Positions 51,860 through 61,161 are shown, numbered from the stretch's first letter. The stretch is DNA of 64,000 nt from Pseudomonas sp. 8AS (GCF_902506505.1 NZ_LR733406.1:1884117-1948116), one strand, 5' to 3'. A program made the numbers and translations. The notes: generated by a model from the sequence alone, not told the origin.

Positions 51860-52420
51860 GTGGCCTCGAGTAAACGTGAGCAACTGATCCAGACCGCGCA
51901 GGAACTGTTCTATCGCGTCGGCTATCACGCCACCGGCATCGACCGCATCCTGGCCGAGTCCGGGGTGGCGAAGATGACCCTGTACAAGCATTTCCGCTCG
52001 AAGGACGAGCTGATCCTGGCGGTACTGGCGGCGCGCCAGCAGGTACTGCTCGACCAGTTGCAGGCCCTGCGCCAGGCACTGCCTCCGCGCCAGGCGCTGC
52101 TGGCCACTTTCGATGGCCTGCATGGCTTGATCCACCAGGCCGACTTCTGCGGTTGCGGCTTCATCAATGCGGCCGCCGAGTTCCAGGATCGCGAGCACCC
52201 GATCCACCGCCAGGCCGCGGCGCTGAAGGCGGACTTTGCGGCGCATTTCCTCGAACTGCTGCGGGGCCTGGGGCTGGCACAGCCGCAGCCGCTGGCCAAC
52301 CAGCTGCAGTTTCTCCTTGAGGGCGCGCTGAGCATGGCGCACCTGCAGGGCCCGGCGAACCAGGCGCTGGAAGCCAAGGCGGCGGCCGAGCTGCTGCTGA
52401 ACGGCGCGGCTCGGGCTTAG
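51860..52420 (+). CDS. TetR-family transcriptional repressor
   Basis: A 186-residue TetR protein with HTH at about 8-55 (LIQTAQELFYRVGYHATGID; GVAKMTLYKHFRSKDELI). GTG start at 51860 with GGAGG nine bases upstream. Two cysteines lie close together in DFCGCGF (near 95), which might allow thiol or electrophile sensing as in NemR-like repressors. Likely target: the divergent MBL-fold gene and itself. Its stop codon overlaps that of the convergent antiporter. Confidence 0.9.
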   Translation: MASSKREQLIQTAQELFYRVGYHATGIDRILAESGVAKMTLYKHFRSKDELILAVLAARQQVLLDQLQALRQALPPRQALLATFDGLHGLIHQADFCGCGFINAAAEFQDREHPIHRQAAALKADFAAHFLELLRGLGLAQPQPLANQLQFLLEGALSMAHLQGPANQALEAKAAAELLLNGAARA

Positions 52421-54378
52421 TCCAGCCCGCTGAGCAGCTTGGCCTCGCCGGCCTCGACCGCCTGCAACTGGCCGGAGAGCAGCACGGCGTCGCCTTCCTG
52501 CAATTGCGGATTGCTCTCCAGCGGCAGACTGTTGCCGTCGCGGCGCACCGCCTGCACTTCCAGGCGAAGGTCTTCCAGCATCAGGCTGTTCAGGCGCTGG
52601 CCGCAGGCGTAGGCCTCGGGCGGCAGGTTCACCGCATGCAGGAGCACGCGCGGCTGGCCCTGGGCATCCAGCAGATTGCTCTGGGCGCCATGGTAGAAGC
52701 CATGCAGCAGGCGGTAGCGGCTGCGGCGCACCTCGTCCATGTGCATGTGCACCCGGCGCTCGCTCACGCCCAGCAGGATCAGGGCATGGGAGGCCAGCAT
52801 CAGACTCGACTCCAGCACTTCCGGCACCACCTCGGTGGCGCCCGCGGCCTGCAGCGCGGCCAGGCGACTGTCGTCGCGGGTGCGTACCAGAATCGGTAGA
52901 TCGGCGCATTGCAGGCGTACCTGCTCGACAATCGCCAGGGCCGCATCGGCCTTGTCCACCGCCACCACCAGCAGGCGGGCGCGGGCAACGCCGACGGCTT
53001 CCAGCAGGTCGCGCCGCCGCGAGTCGCCGTAGTGCACGTTTTCCTCGCCGGCATTGGCTTCCTCGACCCGCACCGGGTCGTCATCCAGGGCGATGAAGGG
53101 CAGCTGCTCGCGCTGCAGCAGGCGGGCGATCGACTGGCCGACCCGGCCGTAGCCGCAGATCACCACATGGCCACTGAGTTGCGCGCTGCAGCTGGCGATC
53201 TCCTCCAGGCTGCTCTGCTGGTTAGGCCCGCGGCGCAGGCGCTGGGCCAGCCAGGGCGCGCCGCGCATCAGGGGCGGGGTCAGGGCCATGGAGCAGAATG
53301 CGGCGGTCAGCAGCAGGCTGCCCAGTTCGCCGTCGAGCAGCTTGACCTGGCTCATCAGGGTGACCAGGGCGAAGAAGAATTCCCCGGCCTGGGCCAGCGC
53401 CAGGCCGCTGCGCCAGGCCGTTTCGCCACTGTCGCCGCGCAGTTTCACCAGGATGGCCACCGCCAGCCCCTTGAGGCCCAGCAACAGGGAGGTGGCAGCG
53501 AGAATGGTCCAGCCATGCTCGTTGAACAGGCGCAGGTCGATCAGCATGCCGACGCTGACGAAGAACAGGCCGAGGAGAATGTCGCGAAACGGCCGGATAT
53601 CGGCTTCGATCTGGTGGCGATAGTGGCTCTCGCCCAGGAGCATGCCGGCGAGGAAGGCACCCAGGGCCATGGACAGGCCGAGCAGGTGGGTCAGCCAGGC
53701 CGTGAGCAGGACGATGACCAGCGCCAGCATGACGAACAGTTCCGGCGAGTGCGACTCGGCTACTTCGTGGAACAGGCGCGGCAACAGCCAGCGGCTGGCC
53801 AGCAGCAGGCCGGCGAAGAGGATGAGGGTCTTGCCCAGGGTCTGCGGCAGGGCCCAGTACCAGGGCTCGTCGCCGCCGCCGGCGATGGTCGGAATCAGGG
53901 TCAGCAGAAGCACGGCAACCAGGTCCTGGAAGATCAGCACGCCAATGGCGTTCTGCCCGTGGGGGCTGAATACCTCGCCGAGGCTGCTCAGCTCCTTGCC
54001 AACGATCGCCGTGGACGACAACGCCAGACCTATTCCCAGCAGGATGGCGCTGGCCGGCGGCAGGCCGAACAGGTACAGGGCGCCGCCCAGCAGGCTGCCG
54101 CAGAGCGCCACCTGGGCACTGCCGAGGCCGAACACGGTGCGGCGCAGGGCGAGCATGCGCGGCAGGGAGAACTCCAGGCCGAGGGTGAACAGCAGAAACA
54201 CCACGCCGAGTTCGGCCAGGTGCGGCAGGTCCTCGGACGAGCCGATCCAGTTCAGGGCGCTGGGGCCCACCAGCAGGCCGACGCACAGGTAGCCCAGTAC
54301 CGGTGGCAGGCGCAGGCGCCGGAACAGGGCAATGACCACGAGCGAGCTGGCGAGAATGATCAGCAGGTCGGTGAACAA
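52417..54378 (-). CDS. CPA2-family monovalent cation/proton antiporter with RCK domains (KefB/YbaL type)
   Basis: A 653-residue membrane protein. Twelve or so helices (about 1-375) form the Na+/H+ exchanger domain with IGLALSSTAIVGKEL and LIFQDLVAVLL; then an RCK-N (TrkA-N) NAD-binding domain, VVICGYGRVGQSIARLL (about 405-420), and a TrkA-C domain (about 565-645). It exchanges K+ (or Na+) for H+ with nucleotide gating. No partner KefF/KefG gene is adjacent, so glutathione control is not shown. Confidence 0.92.
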   Translation of the reverse strand: MFTDLLIILASSLVVIALFRRLRLPPVLGYLCVGLLVGPSALNWIGSSEDLPHLAELGVVFLLFTLGLEFSLPRMLALRRTVFGLGSAQVALCGSLLGGALYLFGLPPASAILLGIGLALSSTAIVGKELSSLGEVFSPHGQNAIGVLIFQDLVAVLLLTLIPTIAGGGDEPWYWALPQTLGKTLILFAGLLLASRWLLPRLFHEVAESHSPELFVMLALVIVLLTAWLTHLLGLSMALGAFLAGMLLGESHYRHQIEADIRPFRDILLGLFFVSVGMLIDLRLFNEHGWTILAATSLLLGLKGLAVAILVKLRGDSGETAWRSGLALAQAGEFFFALVTLMSQVKLLDGELGSLLLTAAFCSMALTPPLMRGAPWLAQRLRRGPNQQSSLEEIASCSAQLSGHVVICGYGRVGQSIARLLQREQLPFIALDDDPVRVEEANAGEENVHYGDSRRRDLLEAVGVARARLLVVAVDKADAALAIVEQVRLQCADLPILVRTRDDSRLAALQAAGATEVVPEVLESSLMLASHALILLGVSERRVHMHMDEVRRSRYRLLHGFYHGAQSNLLDAQGQPRVLLHAVNLPPEAYACGQRLNSLMLEDLRLEVQAVRRDGNSLPLESNPQLQEGDAVLLSGQLQAVEAGEAKLLSGLD

Positions 54379-54490
54379 GGCATTTCTCCTTATGACTGCG
54401 CGCGAGCATGCCCAAGCTGTCGGCCGCCGTCCATGCGCAATGCGTGCGGCTTGATCCAGGGCAACCGCTTGGCCGTTGGTCGCGCGGGTT

Positions 54491-54517
54491 TCAAGTTTTC
54501 ACCGGCGTGGCCGCCAA
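54491..54517 (+). promoter_or_regulatory. possible sigma-28 (FliA) promoter
   Basis: TCAAG-N14-GCCGCCAA, matching the Pseudomonas FliA pattern (TCAAG...GCCGATAA) at 11 of 13 positions. It lies 32 bp before the DUF5610 ATG at 54549. Confidence 0.45.
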
Positions 54518-54548
54518 CCCGATGGATATCCTGCCTTGGTATACCGCC

Positions 54549-55697
54549 ATGAACCCTCTGGCTTCCCTGTCGCCCTCGCTGTCCCGTACTGCGCCGTTGC
54601 ACAACCTGGCCGGTTCGCGCGCTGCTGCCGATGCGCAGCAGGCCCTGGCCAATCGCCTGGCCGAACGCCTGGGGTTGGAGCCCGGGGCGCTGCAGGGCGC
54701 GCGCGAAGCGTTCAGCCCGGACAAGGTCGCCGAGCGCGTTCTCGGCTTCATCGAGCAGCGCCTGCAGGGCGAAGCGGCCGCCGGTGCGGCTCCGGAAAAG
54801 CTGCAGGGGCTGCTCGAGCAGGCCCGTGAGGGCGTGGAAAGGGGCTTCGCCGAGGCGCGCAAGATCCTCGACGGCCTGGGCCTGCTGCAAGGCAAGGTGG
54901 CCGAGGATATCGACAGCACCTACGACAAGATCCAGGACGGCCTGAACGGCTTGCAGGGCGGCCTGGCGCCCAAGGCTCCGCTTGCCGGCTCGGCTGCCGT
55001 GGCCACCTACAGCGAGCGGTTTGCCGCCCGGGCGGAAACCTTCGAGATGCAGGTCACGACCCGCGACGGCGACCGCCTGCGCATCTCCATCGCCCAGGCC
55101 TCGGCCAGCTGGTCGCAGAGCGGCGTGGCCGCGGCCAGCAACGGCAGCGGCTCGGCGCTGATCGCCAGCAGCCGCTCCGGCAGCCTGCAGATTGGCGCCT
55201 GGCAGGTGGCGGTGGCCGGTGAGCTGGACGAGGAGGAGCTGGCGGCGCTGGAGGATCTGTTCGGTCAGGTGCAGGAGCTGTCCAGTGCCTTCTATGCCGG
55301 CGACCTGGGTGGCGCTTTCGAGCGTGCCATGCAGCTGGACATGGACGGTTCGCAGCTGGCCTCGATGTCCCTGCGTCTGACCCAGACCAGTGTGCGCCAG
55401 GCCACCGATGCCTACGGCGCGGTGGCGGAGCAGGGCGGCCAGGCCGCCAGCGCGGTCAACCCGGCGCTGACCGACTATGCCCAGGGGCTGCTCGAGGCGC
55501 TGCGCAGCGTCGATCTTCTGGCGGACGACGCCAGAGGCACTCTCGAGCAGCTGCTGCAGGGTGGCTTCAGCCTCGACGAGCGGTTCGACGAACCCCTGCT
55601 GGGCAAGGCCCGGGTGCTCAATGCCCGCCTGCTCGACGGCCTGCAAGGCCTGCTGGCGCCGGTCGCGGATCGGCAAGCCAGCCGAAAGGCGGTGTAA
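54549..55697 (+). CDS. DUF5610-like hypothetical protein
   Basis: A 382-residue Ala/Leu/Gly-rich soluble protein with no signal peptide, a long helical N-terminal half (about 20-170, KVAERVLGFIEQRLQGEA) and a beta-rich middle (about 165-255, TFEMQVTTRDGDRLRISIAQ). The family is restricted to gammaproteobacteria, without known function. The possible sigma-28 promoter and the neighbouring flagellar genes suggest a motility link. Start chosen after that promoter; earlier ATGs (54408, 54522) would lie upstream of the transcript start. Confidence 0.75.
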   Translation: MNPLASLSPSLSRTAPLHNLAGSRAAADAQQALANRLAERLGLEPGALQGAREAFSPDKVAERVLGFIEQRLQGEAAAGAAPEKLQGLLEQAREGVERGFAEARKILDGLGLLQGKVAEDIDSTYDKIQDGLNGLQGGLAPKAPLAGSAAVATYSERFAARAETFEMQVTTRDGDRLRISIAQASASWSQSGVAAASNGSGSALIASSRSGSLQIGAWQVAVAGELDEEELAALEDLFGQVQELSSAFYAGDLGGAFERAMQLDMDGSQLASMSLRLTQTSVRQATDAYGAVAEQGGQAASAVNPALTDYAQGLLEALRSVDLLADDARGTLEQLLQGGFSLDERFDEPLLGKARVLNARLLDGLQGLLAPVADRQASRKAV

Positions 55698-55731
55698 ACT
55701 GCCTCTCTGAATCCAGCCAGAGAGGCCCGTC

Positions 55732-55968
55732 ATGCTTCCCGAATGCCAATTGCTCGGCACCCTCGGCTGCCACCTGTGCGAGGTGGCGGAGGGGCTGCTG
55801 ATGCCTTTCGTCGAGCACGGCCTGCTGGTCGAGCTGGTCGATATAGCCGAGCGCGAGGAGTGGGTGGAGGCCTATGGCCTGCGCATCCCGGTGTTGCGTC
55901 GCTGCGACAATGGCGCCGAGCTGGACTGGCCGTTCGAGCCCGAACAGGTGGCGCATTTCCTGCGCTAG
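55732..55968 (+). CDS. glutaredoxin-like protein (DUF836)
   Basis: A 78-residue thioredoxin-fold protein with the redox pair Cys13-His-Leu-Cys16 and cis-Pro in RIPVLRR. Members may reduce protein disulfides. GAGAGG precedes the ATG, 34 bp after the DUF5610 gene, so co-transcription is likely. Confidence 0.88.
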   Translation: MLPECQLLGTLGCHLCEVAEGLLMPFVEHGLLVELVDIAEREEWVEAYGLRIPVLRRCDNGAELDWPFEPEQVAHFLR

Positions 55969-56033
55969 GCCGGGGCGGCCTGCTTGATATTTCAAGCGGC
56001 CGGCCCGTTGCCTGGCCACCCTGGCGGGCGGCG

Positions 56034-56807
56034 CTAGTCGTCGTTGCGCCGGGCTTCGCGTTGCAGCTGGTAGACGAAGCGCTCTACCTGGCGTTGTTCC
56101 AGGCCGCTCATGCGGTAGAAGCGCATGCCGAGGAAGCTCGCCGCGGTCTTTTCCTCGTAATAGAGGTGGCGCAGCTCGGCCGAGACGGTCATAGCGCCGA
56201 ACGGCAGCTGCAGGCGCAGGCCTTCGTAGACCTGACCGGGCTGCAGGCGGGCAGTGACGTCGCCCGGGATGCGCAGCTTGCAGCCGGTTGCCGAGATATC
56301 CAGCATCTGGCCTTTCAGTGCGGGGCTCAGCTTGCTGCCGGACAGTTCGACGCCGATCAGCTGGGCCAGCTGCAGCTGGGCGCGAAAGGCATTGCGCCGC
56401 TGGTGGTAGAGGACCTGCTCCGGCAGGTGGCTCCAGTAGCAGCGCGCGCCTTGCAGTTCGCCGATCTGGATCGGGTCCTCGCACTCCCAGGCAATCCGCA
56501 CCCCTTCATGGAAGGCTTCGACCCGGAAGGGTTCGCCGGCCTTGATGAAACGCTCGCCGTCGTTGGGGATCAATTCATCGAAGGCCAGCACGCCACGCTC
56601 GCGATTGACCTCGACCAGGTAGCTTTGAAAGCGCTGGCTGCGCTCCTTGAACGTGATGACCAGCGGGTCGTGGTTTTGCTGCAGTTGGCGCAGGTTGGCG
56701 AACACTTCCAGCGGTGCGCTGAGCACCTTGGGCGGTTGCGGGCCACCTTCGTCGACGAATGGGTTGGACACGGTCCAAGAATCTCCAGGCACAAGGTCTT
56801 GCGGCAT
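56034..56807 (-). CDS. flgZ: c-di-GMP-binding flagellar brake protein (YcgR/FlgZ)
   Basis: A 257-residue protein: N-terminal YcgR domain (about 20-115) and PilZ domain (about 118-235) with the c-di-GMP motifs RRNAFRA and D-I-S-A-T-G intact. It binds c-di-GMP and slows the motor or swarming. Start at 56807 gives MPQDLVPGD as in Pseudomonas homologues; the frame is open further. Same strand and order as flgN and flgM upstream, the standard Pseudomonas arrangement; 49 bp between flgN stop and flgZ start. Confidence 0.93.
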   Translation of the reverse strand: MPQDLVPGDSWTVSNPFVDEGGPQPPKVLSAPLEVFANLRQLQQNHDPLVITFKERSQRFQSYLVEVNRERGVLAFDELIPNDGERFIKAGEPFRVEAFHEGVRIAWECEDPIQIGELQGARCYWSHLPEQVLYHQRRNAFRAQLQLAQLIGVELSGSKLSPALKGQMLDISATGCKLRIPGDVTARLQPGQVYEGLRLQLPFGAMTVSAELRHLYYEEKTAASFLGMRFYRMSGLEQRQVERFVYQLQREARRNDD

Positions 56808-56856
56808 TAGGATACTGGCATATGGCCTGTATGTCCTGCCGTGCTGAATCGTGGGT

Positions 56857-57324
56857 TCAGGCTTGGCTGAGCGGGCGTTGCTGGGCGATTCTAGCGGCCC
56901 CGCCACGGCTGTCATAGAGCCCCGGGGTTTCGCCGCCGCGCAGAATGCCCAGTACGCTGGTCAGCGAGGCCTGGTTGGCGCGGATCACCCGGCCATTGCG
57001 CAGGTTGGCGGTGCGGCAACTGGCGAGCAGTTCGCTCAGTTTGTCGCTGCGCGCCAGCAGGGTTTCGCCGTCGGCCAGGCGCGCGGCCAGGGCCTGCAGG
57101 CCGGCGCGGTCGTTGCTCAGTTGCTGTTCGGCGAGCAGGCGGCTGCGTGCGTTGCCGTGCTGGTCGAGCAGGCTGAGCAGGGGCAGTTTCTGCGCCAGGA
57201 TCTCTTGCAGGCGCGGCAGGTCGCGCTGGCCCAGGGCCTGGTATTCGGCGTCGATCAGCTCAAGCAGCTGCTGGGCGGTGCCGATATCTTCACTGACGAG
57301 TTGAAGCAGATTGGTGTCGTGCAT
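56857..57324 (-). CDS. flgN: flagellar export chaperone FlgN
   Basis: A 155-residue helical chaperone for the hook-junction proteins FlgK and FlgL. Coiled-coil-rich through most of its length. ATG at 57324 gives the usual length; it lies 49 bp after flgM on the same strand. Confidence 0.92.
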   Translation of the reverse strand: MHDTNLLQLVSEDIGTAQQLLELIDAEYQALGQRDLPRLQEILAQKLPLLSLLDQHGNARSRLLAEQQLSNDRAGLQALAARLADGETLLARSDKLSELLASCRTANLRNGRVIRANQASLTSVLGILRGGETPGLYDSRGGAARIAQQRPLSQA

Positions 57325-57373
57325 CGCTGGCTCTGGGGATTGGGCGTCCAGTCTCCCCAGCGCAGCCCTGAGA

Positions 57374-57715
57374 CTAGCGCTGGGATTCGAAGTCGAGCAG
57401 TTTGCCGGCAACGCGCTGGCTGTCGACCTGGTAGCTGCCGTCGGCAATCGCCTGCTTGAGCTTGGCTACCCGTTCTTTGTCCACGGTGGGCAGGTCGCGC
57501 AGTTTGTCGGCGACTTTCTGCAGTTGCTGCGCTTCACGGCTCAGCTGCACGGATTCGCCGCTCTTGGCGGCGCCGGCTTGTTGCTCGGCGCTCGGCTGAG
57601 CCGCAGGCGGATTGCTGCTGACGGCTTCGTTGCGGCCGCTGGACTGGGTGCTGCCGGCCCGCCCCGAATTGGCGGGGTTGGCGGCGTTGTTCAGCCGGTT
57701 GAAGTCGATGACCAT
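57374..57715 (-). CDS. flgM: anti-sigma-28 factor FlgM
   Basis: A 113-residue protein with a disordered, Ser/Ala/Gly-rich N-terminal half and the sigma-28-binding C-terminal half ([20 protein letters not shown] ... [20 protein letters not shown]). It inhibits FliA until the hook is complete and is exported through the flagellum. A perfect-spacing FliA promoter precedes it, giving feedback control. Confidence 0.95.
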   Translation of the reverse strand: MVIDFNRLNNAANPANSGRAGSTQSSGRNEAVSSNPPAAQPSAEQQAGAAKSGESVQLSREAQQLQKVADKLRDLPTVDKERVAKLKQAIADGSYQVDSQRVAGKLLDFESQR

Positions 57716-57754
57716 GGTTCTAACCTCGTGACGGTATCTGGACGCTTACAAAGC

Positions 57755-57781
57755 TTTTCGGCCGGATTCGTCAAAACTTTA
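57755..57781 (-). promoter_or_regulatory. sigma-28 (FliA) promoter of flgM
   Basis: On the minus strand TAAA-N15-GCCGAAAA, 11 of 12 bases of the consensus TAAA-N15-GCCGATAA, 40 bp before the flgM ATG. Confidence 0.85.
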
Positions 57782-57849
57782 GGGCGCACAAGTGTGCGTT
57801 GTTTAACAGTGTAGGAAATCGTCAGCGCATTGCGCTACAAGAATCATGC

Positions 57850-58608
57850 CTACATCTCCACCTCGACCTGCCCCGGGCCGACCACCCGGGCGCGGATCAC
57901 ACGCTGCGAGCGCAGGTTGCGGACGCTGATCTGTTGTCCGAGAACCCCGTCGGACAAGGCCTCGCCGGGCATCCGCACGTTGATGGCGCCGCTGCGCGCA
58001 CTGATCACCACCTGGTCGCCGCGGCGGATCGATTCGGCCAGCTGCAGGCTGGATGGAGTCAGAACCTGGTCGGTTTGCAGGGGGCGCGTCAGTTTTTTGC
58101 CGATGGCCTGCTCGGCGCTGGTCAGGTAGCCGCGGCTCAGCGGGCCGACATCCTGCTCGATCAGCGCGACGTCGGCCGGCCCCAGTACAGCCTCGCGCTT
58201 GAGCGGGCGGGTGGCCACGACGATTTCGCGAAACAGGCGGACCTGGGCCGGCACGAATATCGTCCAGGGCGTGCTGCCTTCGCAGCTGACTCGCACGGTT
58301 ACCCGGCCGACCGGCTGGGCGGGGCTTTCCAGTGCCTGGCTCAGGTCGCTGTCGCAGGCGGCCAGGCGCAGGCGTGGGTCGAGCGGGTTCACGCGGATCT
58401 CGTAGCGCGCCTGGATCTCGCTGCGCTGCAAATAGTCTTCCACGGTGAACTCAAGAAAGCCTTCGGTGGCGCCGATAAGTTCTTCGGGCAAGGTTGTCGC
58501 TGCGCCATGCAGCGAGCTGTAGCCGGCTAGGCATAAAGCAGGTAAAACACCAGCCAGTTTGCGGCGTTTTGCCATCCGGTGTCGGAAAAGCGTCGTTATT
58601 GCGTTCAT
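57850..58608 (-). CDS. flgA: flagellar P-ring assembly chaperone FlgA
   Basis: A 252-residue (or 241 from the inner Met at 58575) periplasmic chaperone. The N-terminus carries a signal peptide (RRKLAGVLPALCLAGYSS); the SAF domain occupies about 120-190 and the C-terminus has GDQVVISARSGAINVRMPGE typical of FlgA. A sigma-54 promoter ends only a base or two before the upstream ATG, making the inner start possible. Divergent from cheV. Confidence 0.93.
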   Translation of the reverse strand: MNAITTLFRHRMAKRRKLAGVLPALCLAGYSSLHGAATTLPEELIGATEGFLEFTVEDYLQRSEIQARYEIRVNPLDPRLRLAACDSDLSQALESPAQPVGRVTVRVSCEGSTPWTIFVPAQVRLFREIVVATRPLKREAVLGPADVALIEQDVGPLSRGYLTSAEQAIGKKLTRPLQTDQVLTPSSLQLAESIRRGDQVVISARSGAINVRMPGEALSDGVLGQQISVRNLRSQRVIRARVVGPGQVEVEM

Positions 58609-58619
58609 GCTCTGTGCAA

Positions 58620-58635
58620 AGCAAGGCCCGTGCCG
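58620..58635 (-). promoter_or_regulatory. sigma-54 promoter of flgA
   Basis: On the minus strand CGGCACGGGCCTTGCT (GG-N10-GC; consensus TGGCAC-N5-TTGCT, 10 of 11). Predicted start of transcription at 58609-58610, at the upstream ATG. Confidence 0.8.
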
Positions 58636-58688
58636 CCTGCTACGCTAGAGCGGAACGCCAGGTAACACACAATAAAAGGAGTCTGGGC

Positions 58689-59621
58689 ATGGCCGGAGTA
58701 TTGGACTCGGTTAACCAGCGTACCCAGTTAGTCGGGCAGAACCGCCTGGAGTTGCTGCTGTTCCGTCTCGACGGGCCGCAGCTGTATGGCATCAACGTGT
58801 TCAAGGTGAAGGAGGTGCTGCAGTGCCCCAAGCTCACCATCATGCCCAAGTCGAGTCCGGTGGTGCGTGGGGTGGCCAACATCCGTGGCGGCACCATTCC
58901 GATTCTCGATCTGTCCCTGGCCACCGGCCGCAGAGGGCTGGATGACCTGAAGAACAGCTTCGTCATCATTACCGAATACAACACCAAGGTTCAGGGCTTT
59001 CTGGTGCGCTCGGTCGAGCGCATCGTCAACATGAACTGGGCGGATATCCATCCGCCACCCAAGGGTACCGGGCGCGATCACTACCTGACCGCAGTGACCC
59101 GGCTGGACCAGCAGTTGGTGGAAATCATCGACGTGGAGAAGATCCTCGCCGAGGTGGCGCCCATGTCGGAGGCGATTTCCGAAGGGGTGGTGGATGTCGA
59201 GACCCAGGCCAGGGCGGTGTCCAAGCGGGTGCTGATCTGCGACGACTCCTCGGTTGCGCGCAAGCAGGTCACCCGCTGCCTGGAGAGCGTCGGGGTCGAG
59301 GTGGTGGCGCTGAACGATGGCCGCCAGGCCTACGACTACCTGCACAAGATGGTGGAGGAGGGCAGGCAGCCGGCCGAGGAATTCCTCATGCTGATTTCCG
59401 ATATCGAGATGCCGGAGATGGACGGCTATACGCTCACCGCGGAAATTCGTTCGGATCCGCGGATGCAGAAACTGCATGTGATTCTGCATACTTCGCTGTC
59501 CGGGGTGTTCAACCAGGCGATGGTGAAGAAGGTCGGTGCGGACGATTTCCTGGCGAAGTTCCGCCCGGATGACCTGGCTTCCCGCGTGGTGGAGCGAATC
59601 CGCAGTGCGGACGGCAACTGA
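58689..59621 (+). CDS. cheV: chemotaxis protein CheV
   Basis: A 310-residue fusion of a CheW coupling domain (about 15-165) and a response-regulator receiver (about 175-305). Phosphoacceptor Asp238 (ISDIEMPEMDG), acidic pair in ICDDSS and the late Lys/Thr sites (HTSLSG; KKVGADDFLAKF) are present. It links receptors to CheA and buffers phosphate. AAAAGGAGTC precedes the ATG. Overlaps no other gene; cheR follows 23 bp later. Confidence 0.95.
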   Translation: MAGVLDSVNQRTQLVGQNRLELLLFRLDGPQLYGINVFKVKEVLQCPKLTIMPKSSPVVRGVANIRGGTIPILDLSLATGRRGLDDLKNSFVIITEYNTKVQGFLVRSVERIVNMNWADIHPPPKGTGRDHYLTAVTRLDQQLVEIIDVEKILAEVAPMSEAISEGVVDVETQARAVSKRVLICDDSSVARKQVTRCLESVGVEVVALNDGRQAYDYLHKMVEEGRQPAEEFLMLISDIEMPEMDGYTLTAEIRSDPRMQKLHVILHTSLSGVFNQAMVKKVGADDFLAKFRPDDLASRVVERIRSADGN

Positions 59622-59644
59622 GGCGCGGGCCTTCAGGGATTTTT

Positions 59645-60493
59645 ATGCATGGTGAGGCGGCATTAGTGTCTTCAGGTAATTTGGATTTCGAGCAGTTCCG
59701 GACCTTTCTGGAAAAGGCCTGCGGCATTTTATTGGGCAGCAACAAGCAGTACCTGGTTTCCAGCCGCCTCAACAAGTTGATGGAACAACAAGGCATCAAG
59801 TCCCTCGGTGAGCTCGTGCAGAAGATGCAGGCGCAGCCGCGCGGCGGCCTGCGCGAGCAGGTGGTCGATGCGATGACCACCAACGAAACCCTGTGGTTTC
59901 GCGACACCTACCCCTTCGAGGTGCTGAAGAACAAGGTGCTGCCCGAGATGATCAAGGCGGCGCCGAACCAGCGCCTGCGCATCTGGTCGGCGGCCTGCTC
60001 TTCGGGGCAGGAGCCCTATTCGCTGTCGATGGCCATTGATGAGTTCGAAAAGACCAACCTGGGACAGTTGAAGGCGGGGGTGCAGATCGTTGCCACCGAC
60101 CTTTCCCCGTCGATGCTGGCCAACTGCAAGTCCGGCGAGTACGACAGCCTGGCCATGGGCCGCGGGTTGTCGCAGGAGCGCCTGCAGCGCTATTTCGACC
60201 CCAAGGGCCCGGGGCGCTGGGCGATCAAGGCGCCGATCAAGAGCCGCGTCGAGTTTCGCGCCCTCAACCTGCTCGACAGCTATGCCAGCCTGGGCAAGTT
60301 CGACATCGTGTTCTGCCGCAACGTGCTGATCTATTTCTCCGCCGAGGTGAAGAAGGACATCCTCACGCGTATCCATGCCACGCTGAAGCCGGGGGGCTAC
60401 CTGTTCCTCGGTGCGTCCGAGGCGCTCAACGCGCTGCCGGATCTGTATCAGATGGTGCAGTGCAGCCCGGGGATCATCTACAAGGTGAAGTAG
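59645..60493 (+). CDS. cheR: chemotaxis protein methyltransferase CheR
   Basis: A 282-residue enzyme that methylates receptor glutamates from S-adenosylmethionine. N-terminal helical domain, then the Rossmann core with IWSAACSSGQEPYSLSM, DIVFCRNVLIYF and GGYLFLGASEAL. Alternative GTG at 59666 would shorten it by seven residues. Same transcript as cheV. Confidence 0.95.
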   Translation: MHGEAALVSSGNLDFEQFRTFLEKACGILLGSNKQYLVSSRLNKLMEQQGIKSLGELVQKMQAQPRGGLREQVVDAMTTNETLWFRDTYPFEVLKNKVLPEMIKAAPNQRLRIWSAACSSGQEPYSLSMAIDEFEKTNLGQLKAGVQIVATDLSPSMLANCKSGEYDSLAMGRGLSQERLQRYFDPKGPGRWAIKAPIKSRVEFRALNLLDSYASLGKFDIVFCRNVLIYFSAEVKKDILTRIHATLKPGGYLFLGASEALNALPDLYQMVQCSPGIIYKVK

Positions 60494-60513
60494 GGCACGT
60501 GCAACGCTCCAGC

Positions 60514-60543
60514 AAACGGGAGGCCAATGGCCTCCCGTTTTCG
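60514..60543 (+). terminator. intrinsic terminator after cheR
   Basis: Stem AAACGGGAGGCC / GGCCTCCCGTTT with a 3-nt loop, T-rich tail TTTTCG. Confidence 0.85.
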
Positions 60544-60671
60544 TTTGCGGCGGCAACCAGCCTTGCCGGGCTTTGCCGCTTGCCCTGCCGGGAGCGGAAA
60601 AGCTTTGCCGCTTGCCGCCTTTATCGCCGGAAAAATATTAGTAAGTCATTGAAAAATAACGATAAATAAAA

Positions 60672-60688
60672 TTGGCATAGCCTTTGCT
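60672..60688 (+). promoter_or_regulatory. sigma-54 promoter of flgB operon
   Basis: TTGGCATAGCCTTTGCT, GG at 60674 and GC at 60686 (GG-N10-GC). The leader before flgB is about 41 nt. AT-rich DNA upstream (60640-60670) could hold FleQ-type enhancer sites. Confidence 0.85.
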
Positions 60689-60739
60689 GTATATCTGGCA
60701 CGGCACCACCAGATCGCCCAACGGCAAAGGTTCAAGGTC

Positions 60740-61147
60740 ATGAGCATCAGCTTCGACAACGCACTCGGCATCCACGAAAAGGCCCTCGGCTTTCGCGCTC
60801 AGCGTGCCGAAGTGCTGGCCAGCAATATCGCCAACGCCGACACGCCGAACTACCAGGCGCGCGATCTGGATTTCGCCGCGGTGCTGGCCGAGCAGAGCGC
60901 CAAGGGCGCGCGCCAGCCGGTCGGCCTGCAGCGCACCGATAGCCAGCACATCGCCGCCGAAGGCATCCAGCTGGCCGATCCGGCGCTGCGCTTCCGTACC
61001 CCGTTCCACCCGTCCATCGACCAGAACACCGTCGACATCCAGCAGGAACAGTCCAACTACGCCGAGAACGCGGTGCAGTTCCAGGCCAGCTTCACCCTGC
61101 TCAACAGCAAATTCAAAGGGCTGGTCAGCGCCCTGCGCGGCGAATAA
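60740..61147 (+). CDS. flgB: flagellar basal-body rod protein FlgB
   Basis: A 135-residue proximal rod subunit, N-terminal rod motif with EVLASNIANADTPNYQAR. First gene of flgBCDE; exported by the flagellar type III system. Confidence 0.96.
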   Translation: MSISFDNALGIHEKALGFRAQRAEVLASNIANADTPNYQARDLDFAAVLAEQSAKGARQPVGLQRTDSQHIAAEGIQLADPALRFRTPFHPSIDQNTVDIQQEQSNYAENAVQFQASFTLLNSKFKGLVSALRGE

Positions 61148-61161
61148 GGGAGATACCTAGC

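Noticed and set aside
52909..54552. 547-codon Gln-rich frame opposite the antiporter
   Set aside because: Shadow of the RCK and membrane domains; Gln richness reflects antisense Leu codons.
58636..58688. FliA-type promoter of cheV
   Set aside because: CAAA-N14-GCCTGCTA is too weak and overlaps the flgA sigma-54 site on the other strand.
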